DNA from: Caldilineaceae bacterium
GTDB lineage: Bacteria > Chloroflexota > Anaerolineae > Caldilineales > Caldilineaceae
Direction of reading: 5' to 3'
NCBI GenBank assembly: GCA_022824685.1
Contig: JAJDZJ010000063.1
Coordinates: 1-61,352, forward strand
DNA length: 61,352 nt
The notes under the pieces are model-generated. The model did not search any database. It saw only the letters and a program-made list of their open reading frames with translations, and was not told the DNA's origin. The translations under genes were made by a program, and so were the position numbers. The stretch's first letter is position 1, and each line of letters opens with the position of its first letter. Below, piece after piece: positions 55,715 to 61,352 of this stretch.

Positions 55715-56818
55715 TCAGAAATACTTGCGATGAATCAGTTCGTTTATTGTTCGCTGAAGGTTTACCAGGAAACTCTCGTCAATGTTGTCCGTCCACCAAT
55801 GAGCAATGTCGTTTCGGTAGTTCTTTAGTTCCAGCAGGGTTTTTCGTCCTGCCACGACTATACTATCGTTTCGGATGCTTCCCTGATAGTCCAGCCACCT
55901 CTCTCCTGATTCCGATAACGATTGCCACAATTGCAAGTAATGAAGTCGCTGAAAGGCATCGTCCCGATACTCATCTCTGTACATTGCGTTGACAAGAAGT
56001 GCGATGTGGGGGCTGGTGATGTCTTGTTCTAAAGCAGCTATAGCGTTTCGGATTTCAGACACCCGATTTCTGTACGCCTTGGTGTCCATGGGCGTCACGG
56101 TGTCCACTCTCCCCGATGCCGTGGGATGACATATTGATGCGAACCGTCCATCGTCTGTCACTAGCCCGTTCATGTCCAGATATTTTTGAATTGGTTCGGG
56201 AGTTTGCTGACCAACTCGGACGCCAGCCATAATTAAATTGACCACCTGTTGGTTGTTTGGCAATTCCGGCCATTCTCCGTCAGCAGTAGCCCAAGCGGAA
56301 ATGAATTCCTCTCCCTCTCTACCTCCTACCATTAAAGGTTCTGCTTTGCCGTCCACCATGGCTACTTCAGGTGCTATACTGCATTCACCCTTAATCATTT
56401 CTGTTGGTGTCAAATGTTCGAACTCATCAATCACGACAAACAGTGGAACTCGTCCCCCGCGTTGAGATATGATTCTTTCTTCGGTCTCGCCGACCATGTG
56501 TCGCAAACTCGGACAGATGTCGTAATGTATACTACGTGTCGAGTTTTCGAAATAATCCACCAGATTCGTCGTGACAGAAGCCTGGATGGATGGAGACGAA
56601 AAAATGTTATGGTGTGGTTCACTCCCATTAGACTGGAAATCAACTCTTGGGAATTCGAATATCTGTGTTCGGCAGAACGCATTGATTGTGCAATGAAATT
56701 CTCTGCCTTCAATATTGGTGTACATTTCTTTGGCGGCGAACAAGGAAAATTGTCTGTCAGGAGGAGTCGGACTTAAGGCTGTTTGGCGATTGGCTACTGA
56801 TCGGATTCTTCTGCCCAT
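55715..56818 (-). CDS. Uncharacterised protein with C-terminal HEPN-like motif
   Basis: This 367-aa protein has no domain I can name over its first 230 residues. The last part is helical and ends with R335-N-D-I-A-H340, an exact R-x4-H motif as in HEPN RNases and toxins, followed by aromatic residues and a terminal helix. HEPN proteins commonly cut RNA in defence and toxin systems. No signal peptide or transmembrane segment is evident. The ATG at 56818 is preferred because AAGGAG precedes it; a TTG lies two codons upstream. It is the last gene of the island operon. Confidence 0.6.
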   Translation of the reverse strand: MGRRIRSVANRQTALSPTPPDRQFSLFAAKEMYTNIEGREFHCTINAFCRTQIFEFPRVDFQSNGSEPHHNIFSSPSIQASVTTNLVDYFENSTRSIHYDICPSLRHMVGETEERIISQRGGRVPLFVVIDEFEHLTPTEMIKGECSIAPEVAMVDGKAEPLMVGGREGEEFISAWATADGEWPELPNNQQVVNLIMAGVRVGQQTPEPIQKYLDMNGLVTDDGRFASICHPTASGRVDTVTPMDTKAYRNRVSEIRNAIAALEQDITSPHIALLVNAMYRDEYRDDAFQRLHYLQLWQSLSESGERWLDYQGSIRNDSIVVAGRKTLLELKNYRNDIAHWWTDNIDESFLVNLQRTINELIHRKYF

Positions 56819-56995
56819 TATCAATAACTCCTTGGTTCTTCGAGTTGTGGATTGAGCCTTCAGGGTGTGGAGTCCACCGTCACCGAACGTGGCTGTTTTT
56901 GATACTACGGGGTATGTGGAAATGTTTGCGGTGGTGTTTTGGTAGAGTTTCGTCGCATGATTTGGGGCTTATATCGCAAAGTAACATCGGGGTTT

Positions 56996-57169
56996 TTACG
57001 CCCCACTTAGCGTCTGATTTCCCTGTCCTTTAGGGAATTTGGTTGATCGCTCACCCCACAGCGCACGGGCAACGTTTTCTGGTGTGTCGTCGATTTTGAG
57101 GAGTTTTTCTGGTCGTCTGCGCCGTATTATTTGGGGGCTGGATTCACCCTTACTCTTGGACTTTGCCAT
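56996..57169 (-). CDS. 57-aa basic small protein
   Basis: An ATG at 57169, preceded by AGGAG with eight-base spacing, opens 57 codons to a TAA. The peptide starts MAKSKSKGESS, has an arginine-rich patch (IIRRRRPEK) and an ordered-looking middle (KIDDTPENVARALWGERSTK). It could be a nucleic-acid binding or regulatory peptide. It lies between two larger genes on the same strand of the island and is supported by its ribosome site. No homologue is recognised. Confidence 0.6.
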   Translation of the reverse strand: MAKSKSKGESSPQIIRRRRPEKLLKIDDTPENVARALWGERSTKFPKGQGNQTLSGA

Positions 57170-57255
57170 TGTGGGCTCCTGCGCCTAAGTTAAGTCTGTT
57201 CTCAAACTAATTGGTTATGAGCAGTTCGGGACTTGCTTCTTTCTCGATAAGAAAC

Positions 57256-57903
57256 TCATTCCTTGAGAAGCGGGTCGAACCATACAATGAATTCAGCCCC
57301 GGCGGGCTTAAGAACTTTTATACTGCTAAAATATTCGTTTGTTGCGGGATACACCGTAATTGGTCGCACTGTAAACATCTCCAAATCAGTTTTTGTATCC
57401 AATGTCGGAAGTTCATCGTGAGGGAAATTGTATCCGCCTTTCCCTACAACGAACACAAAAACATAATCCTTGTTGTTGCATCTTACAAGTTGATGAAATC
57501 GAAATTCCCCTTTTTCAATCAAGACTATGATCGACGTGACAGGAAGAAACACGCAAGTTTCGATGCTAAAGCGGCGCTCTTTGAATCGAACCGATGCATG
57601 GTCTGAGATGTCCAGTGTGTTATTTCCCACATGCCACCGCAACACATTAAATATGGTTACATCATTTACACCATCCCCTTCACATCGCGTAGACGAGGCG
57701 ATTCCGCCAGAGTAAATGAATGCCGCTGGAAATCCAGACCATCTTCCTTCTTTGTGCATATCAAACGAAGGCGAAACAACGAATTCAACTCCATCTACAG
57801 TGAGAACCTGTCGCAAATATCTGTATTCATGGCCATGGAGTGGGATTTCAACCAACACCCTGTCCCCAGATTTAAGGTTCATATTTCTTGAAGAGTATTT
57901 CAT
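57256..57903 (-). CDS. Uncharacterised protein of the AT-rich island
   Basis: This 215-aa protein is rich in beta-strand-like segments (RVLVEIPLHGHEYRYLRQVL; SIIVLIEKGEFRFHQLV; YVFVFVVGKGGYNF). No signal peptide, transmembrane segment or catalytic motif is visible. I do not recognise a family. AGGAG upstream of the ATG overlaps the end region of the methyltransferase gene, which stops nine bases before its start. It is therefore translated with the methyltransferase and probably works in the same system. Confidence 0.65.
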   Translation of the reverse strand: MKYSSRNMNLKSGDRVLVEIPLHGHEYRYLRQVLTVDGVEFVVSPSFDMHKEGRWSGFPAAFIYSGGIASSTRCEGDGVNDVTIFNVLRWHVGNNTLDISDHASVRFKERRFSIETCVFLPVTSIIVLIEKGEFRFHQLVRCNNKDYVFVFVVGKGGYNFPHDELPTLDTKTDLEMFTVRPITVYPATNEYFSSIKVLKPAGAEFIVWFDPLLKE

Positions 57904-57912
57904 CTCACGCTC

Positions 57913-59403
57913 CTATTGAGACGCCATGTAACCACGCTTCTTATTTTCTCGGCGTAAACCCGACAGGGTAAAGGTGTTGCTCTTTAGGCGGTTGCATGGG
58001 CCACATAAAAGAATACGGTTGGAAATGTGATTTATGCCGCCGTCAGAGCGAGGCGTGTTGTGGTCGAGTTCAAGATACCGAGAATCATCGAATTCACGGT
58101 CGCAGCCAGCGCACCGAGACCCATGTTCTTCGAGCAGAATTTCATACATTCTTTCACGGCTTATCCGTGGACCAGGTGGTTCCTCCAACCGTGTTTTCTT
58201 GATGGTTTTGAGGGGTGGTGCTGCAAACGCGCCGTCGTCTGTGCGGAGAGGAATTTCAGACGTAAAATGCAAGTCCTCATAAAGCAACAAGCCTTGCCGC
58301 GGTCTATCGACGTTAAATAGCCCTGATGCCTCTACAAGACCTTCCTGCTCCATTCTCTCCAACACAACCTCCTCAGCTTTGTCCCATATGTCAATACCAA
58401 CCCACTGACGCTTTAGACGTTCCGCCGCAATGCAGGTTGTGGCGCAACCAGCAAATGGATCAAGCACAATGTCATTCTCGTTGCTAGAAGATTTGATGAT
58501 TCGTTCATACAGTTCTACGGGTTTTTGAGTAGGATATCCTGTGCGCTCTTTGGCTTGGGAGTTTAACGGGCCTATATCCTCCCAAAGAGATTGTGATGGC
58601 CTCCCATCAGATTCATCCAAGTATCGCTTTAACCTGATGCCGCCCGTTCTAGTAAAATGTAGTCTGTTTTCCGAATCCAGCCTTTCCATTGTTTCTTTGG
58701 GGCACCGCCACAACGCCTTTTTGCCTTTGTACTCATATTCGTACCCACCACCTGACAGCCCATATGCAGTTAGGTTGTCATCTTGCCAAGCCCTGCCGTC
58801 GGCGTCGTGACGCTTAAATCGCTCTATATACTCCTCGGTGTATGGCTGATATTGAACATTCCATGTCCACTTTTTTTGATCCTTGGTGTAGAACAGAATC
58901 TTGTCCACATTAGCCCCATATCTCTTTGAGTCATTATGGGCTGTAGTTCGCTGCCATACGATTTCATTCTGGAAGTTCTTTGGCTTGAATATAGCGTCCA
59001 AAAGCTCTTTCAGATAGTGGCTGGCGGTATAGTCGCAATGGAGATAAAGACTTCCATGCGGCTTCAATATGCGGTGCATTTCCAAGAGGCGGACAGCCAT
59101 AAAACACAAAAAGGCACCCATGTCATTTCCGTATGAAGCCCGGCTACCATTGACCACATTCATAACTTGAGGGAAATCGTCCGTGATCTGATCTACCCAC
59201 TCTTCATGCACATCACGTTCCCATACCCATCTATCTTGAAAAGACGCACCCTTAGCCAAACTGTCGGGCGTAGCGTGGAAATCTTTGTCCTTTTTGAAGG
59301 GCGGGTCGGTCGCTATCAGGTGGACGGACTCACTATTCATGGCGCGCAAAAAGCCTAGATTATCACCATGGAACAGTGTTCGGTTTTTCCAGTTTGCTTT
59401 CAT
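57913..59403 (-). CDS. DNA methyltransferase (N6-adenine/N4-cytosine, beta-type) fused to HNH nuclease domain
   Basis: The 496-aa protein has catalytic motif IV DPPF (33-36), the TGYPTQKP stretch (289-295) and the SAM-binding motif DPFAGC (315-320) followed by GIDIW; motif IV precedes motif I, as in beta-class amino-methyltransferases. Residues 120-280 contain the target-recognition region. A linker leads to a C-terminal HNH domain at about 425-475 with C431/C434, D447-H448 and C467/C470-N471. One chain therefore seems able to methylate and to cut DNA. AAGGAC upstream supports the ATG at 59403. Confidence 0.88.
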   Translation of the reverse strand: MKANWKNRTLFHGDNLGFLRAMNSESVHLIATDPPFKKDKDFHATPDSLAKGASFQDRWVWERDVHEEWVDQITDDFPQVMNVVNGSRASYGNDMGAFLCFMAVRLLEMHRILKPHGSLYLHCDYTASHYLKELLDAIFKPKNFQNEIVWQRTTAHNDSKRYGANVDKILFYTKDQKKWTWNVQYQPYTEEYIERFKRHDADGRAWQDDNLTAYGLSGGGYEYEYKGKKALWRCPKETMERLDSENRLHFTRTGGIRLKRYLDESDGRPSQSLWEDIGPLNSQAKERTGYPTQKPVELYERIIKSSSNENDIVLDPFAGCATTCIAAERLKRQWVGIDIWDKAEEVVLERMEQEGLVEASGLFNVDRPRQGLLLYEDLHFTSEIPLRTDDGAFAAPPLKTIKKTRLEEPPGPRISRERMYEILLEEHGSRCAGCDREFDDSRYLELDHNTPRSDGGINHISNRILLCGPCNRLKSNTFTLSGLRRENKKRGYMASQ

Positions 59404-59438
59404 GTCCTTGTTCCATCGTAGGGGGGAGAGGAGGCGTT

Positions 59439-60170
59439 TCAATCTCTTATAATCGTAATCGAAGGGTTGATCATTTCAGATGTTTTCCCCAAGAATGCAA
59501 TGTCATCAATCCTTCCAATATCGAGCACGATAGGATTATTCCCTTGTGTAAAAGTGTTAAAGACAAGCCGAAACTCCTCCTGCCAGGCGAATACATTGCG
59601 CTTGGCAAATATCGTCTCGATGCTCTGTGGAATGAGTCTTGTACCAATTTCAGGGTCATAATACTTCACAAAATCAAACTCTAAACCATACCCTTTTCGA
59701 ATTGCAGCCATTACGACTCGGTTGAGGAATTTGGTGACGTGGGTAATGACCACTACATGACTGCCGAAATCGAGAAATTTCTCAGAAAACGAAACTCGCT
59801 TCCTAATCGCATCGGTGTTTTCAGGTGTAAATTCAAGATCGTTAAGTCGAACACCGTACATGCAAAGCAAGTTCAGATGGTCGAAATACGACAGTTTCAT
59901 TTTGATAGAAGAAGCGAAATGCTGCCCTTCGAGTACGACCCTGTGGAACTCTTTTGTTTCCAAATTCAAACATCGAAGCATCATTGAAATTTCAGAAGGA
60001 TCATTCATCACCCCTCCCTCATATTCATCTCCTCTCGCCAAATCCTTTTCCATCTTTTTGAACGCGGATAACCTGTTGGCATAAATTTTGCCTTGCAAAA
60101 ATTGCTCGGCGTGTTTCCTGTTACTAAACACCCTTGCAAGCAAGAACACTTTATCATCAGTGGACAGCAT
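59439..60170 (-). CDS. Uncharacterised protein, first gene of the island operon (weakly DUF2971-like)
   Basis: This 243-aa protein has an N-terminal RVFSNRKHAEQFLQGKIYANRL segment and a late WQEEFRLVF motif. The combination of an early residue window and a late W-x-E-x-R motif is reminiscent of DUF2971-type proteins found with defence genes; this is a weak resemblance. GAGGAG lies in the loop of a small hairpin (60172-60190) that may expose the ribosome site. No clear promoter is seen upstream, where an IS relic begins about 50 bases away. Confidence 0.6.
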   Translation of the reverse strand: MLSTDDKVFLLARVFSNRKHAEQFLQGKIYANRLSAFKKMEKDLARGDEYEGGVMNDPSEISMMLRCLNLETKEFHRVVLEGQHFASSIKMKLSYFDHLNLLCMYGVRLNDLEFTPENTDAIRKRVSFSEKFLDFGSHVVVITHVTKFLNRVVMAAIRKGYGLEFDFVKYYDPEIGTRLIPQSIETIFAKRNVFAWQEEFRLVFNTFTQGNNPIVLDIGRIDDIAFLGKTSEMINPSITIIRD

Positions 60171-60210
60171 TGCTCAGTCTCCTCTTGAGCACTATGGCTC
60201 AATTCAATAT

Positions 60211-60243
60211 GCTGGGGAGGCGGGGGTTTGCGCCCTCCCCAGC
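60211..60243. other. 10-bp inverted repeat at the edge of the IS relic
   Basis: GCTGGGGAGG (60211-60220) is the exact complement of CCTCCCCAGC (60234-60243) around 13 bases. It lies just where similarity to the transposase begins and could be a scar or remnant end. It also sits between the divergent island operon and the IS relic. Confidence 0.7.
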
Positions 60244-60747
60244 TATCCCTATCAGTTGCGCAACCTGTCGATTACCCATGTCAATCAAGTCTGGAGCGCA
60301 GACATCACCTATGTGCCGCTGCTGCGGGGCTTCATGTACCTGGTCGCGGTCATCGACTGGCATAGTCGCTATGTGCTCGCCTGGCAGCTCTCCAACACCC
60401 TGGACGGTCTCTTCTGTCTCGATGCCTTGCGCCTGGCGCTCTGCAAGGGTCAACCCAAGATCTTCAACACCGACCAGGGCGCACAGTTCACGGCCGATGC
60501 CTTCACCACCTGCTTGCTCGCAGCCAACATCCAGGTCAGCATGGACGGCCGCGGCCGCGCCCTCGACAACGTCTTCTGCGAACGCCTATGGCGCAGCGTC
60601 AAATATGAGAACATCTATCTCAACCAGTACGACACGGTGCGCCAGCTGCATACTGGATTGACCAACTATTTCGACTTCTACAACCATGAGCGACCACATC
60701 AAAGTCTCAACTATCGCACACCCGCTGAAGAGCACTTCGTGCTCTGA
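60241..60747 (+). mobile_element. 5'-truncated IS3-family transposase (DDE integrase core)
   Basis: The recognisable product starts at YPYQLRNLSITHVNQVW, the middle of an IS3-type OrfB, and runs about 168 residues. It keeps the catalytic D in WSADITY, the second D in NTDQGAQF and the E in DNVFCERLW, and the usual C-terminus NHERPHQSLNYRTPAE. The N-terminal part, OrfA and the left inverted repeat are missing, so it is an inactive relic. An open frame extends upstream over the antisense of the island gene but is not IS-related. A small hairpin (60729-60745) ends the gene. Confidence 0.85.
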
Positions 60748-60770
60748 TCAGTATCTAACGCATCCCTTTG

Positions 60771-60884
60771 GATGCACCTTATTTTTCCCATTTCGTGGTC
60801 TAGACATTGGGGCCAACCATACTGATCAAAACCATCCGTCTCGACGCACCTTATTTTCCCCGTTTCTTGGTCCAAACATTGGGG
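60771..60884. repeat. Imperfect 42-bp direct repeat, 72-base period
   Basis: Positions 60771-60812 and 60843-60884 match at 36 of 42 bases (both contain CGCACCTTATTTT-like and ACATTGGGG cores). CTGATCA also recurs before each copy. On the minus strand the 72-base period gives a repeated peptide of 24 residues (core CLD-x-E-x-GKIRC), but no gene is supported. It lies just after the transposase relic. A 6-bp hairpin (60760-60775) overlaps the first copy. Confidence 0.75.
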
Positions 60885-61331
60885 GATTATATCGAATAGT
60901 GCCACAAATGGAGACGCGCCAGCGACGTGCTGGGCGCGCGACTCTGAAAACGATAAGCGACCCGTAAGGGTCGCTGTTCCCCTGGACTTGCCACCAGCTT
61001 ATGGCTGGCTTGAGGTAGACGGGCTTGGATAAGTTCAATGGGGTCAACCCAGACTCGCTTTACATCTGCACACAAATCTGAAAACAAATTTGTATGCACA
61101 TGGGCAAACCTCCTTCCGTAACTGGAGTCACGCAACTTCAGGGTTACGCCGCGGCACCAATAAATTAGTATACACGACACATGCCGAATTGTCAAATGGT
61201 GGACCCAGGGCGGGCAGGGCGATTGCATCTAAATTGGGTCAGAACATCGAAATGCAGCCGAATACTCTTCCAGGTCGGGGTAAGACACAGGGAAATGTAC
61301 GAAAGATGGCACGTAGACGGAGAATTTAACT
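60885..61331. other. Non-coding right end
   Basis: No gene is supported here. A hairpin of 8 bp (AGCGACCC, 60956-60963, with GGGTCGCT, 60968-60975) is the only strong structure; on the minus strand it is followed by TATCGTTTT and could be a weak terminator. Short open frames in this stretch have no family character. Confidence 0.5.
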
Positions 61332-61352
61332 TATCTCGCCGACTGAGGGCCT
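61332..61352. repeat. 21-bp terminal direct repeat, right copy
   Basis: This stretch is identical to bases 1-21. See the left copy for interpretation. Confidence 0.9.

Noticed and set aside
60088..60240. Upstream extension of the transposase frame
   Set aside because: This stretch is antisense to the start of the island gene at 60170 and to its leader, and has no IS3 similarity; the relic begins near 60241.
61090..61329. 79-aa open frame at the right end
   Set aside because: Arginine-rich, without ribosome site or family features; treated as chance.
1..61352. CRISPR array, tRNA or rRNA genes
   Set aside because: No regularly spaced repeats, no cloverleaf pattern and no rRNA words were recognised anywhere in the window by eye.

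Overview
The window reads as ordinary, gene-dense bacterial chromosome of a GC-rich (about 60 percent by eye), heterotrophic bacterium, probably a member of the Chloroflexota of the Caldilinea/Anaerolinea type. That guess rests on the gene repertoire: several Gfo/Idh/MocA oxidoreductases, a luciferase-like monooxygenase, Dpp/Opp transporters with lipoprotein binding proteins, a sulfatase, a PhyH dioxygenase and MTAP-like phosphorylases. No marker gene proves it. I see no rRNA, tRNA, CRISPR array or replication gene. The first 21 bases recur as the last 21 bases, so the molecule is either circularly assembled or cut at a repeat.

Layout. 0.3-4.3 kb (+): cupin, membrane fatty-acid desaturase, a possible 52-aa coupled mini-ORF, beta-propeller lactonase, and luciferase-like monooxygenase. 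4.4-14.5 kb: sugar and acid metabolism (GH2 glycosidase, two zinc alcohol dehydrogenases, a galactonate-dehydratase-like enolase-superfamily enzyme, one Gfo/Idh oxidoreductase, a 2-hydroxyacid dehydrogenase) with recQ in the middle. 15.2-33.5 kb (+): a regulated catabolic and uptake cluster. It has a GntR/FCD regulator behind a clear promoter and dyad, three tandem paralogues of the M29 aminopeptidase / 2,5-dihydroxypyridine dioxygenase (NicX) type, a complete Dpp/Opp ABC transporter, an ANKH/MATE-like membrane protein, an AstE/aspartoacylase-type deacylase, an Fsr-like MFS carrier, an Asp/Glu/hydantoin racemase-type enzyme, an M20 dipeptidase and a DHA2 MFS carrier. 33.6-42.9 kb (mostly -): sulfatase, a ricin-type lectin lipoprotein (+), then a seven-gene minus-strand operon (PhyH dioxygenase, two NMT1-type binding proteins of which one carries an in-frame TGA, ABC ATPase, permease, and two diverged MTAP/PNP-like proteins). 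43.2-55.2 kb (+): a second Dpp-like system without its own ATPases, followed by an acid-sugar type cluster (three Gfo/Idh oxidoreductases, a stand-alone small protein, Ldh2-type dehydrogenase, BNR sialidase-like protein, HpcH/HpaI aldolase).

55.6-60.2 kb is different. It is visibly AT-richer, all on the minus strand, and ends at a truncated IS3-type transposase. It holds five genes in one apparent operon: an orphan protein with weak DUF2971-like features, a DNA methyltransferase fused to an HNH nuclease domain, an orphan protein, a 57-aa basic protein, and a protein ending in a HEPN-like R-x4-H motif. I regard this as a horizontally acquired island and the best candidate here for an undescribed (defence-type) system. 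The last 600 bases hold degenerate repeats.

Other recurring structure: strong intercistronic hairpins follow three of the four binding-protein genes, including a perfect 15-bp inverted repeat. Degenerate heptamer repeats and a C-rich dispersed repeat occupy several intergenic gaps.
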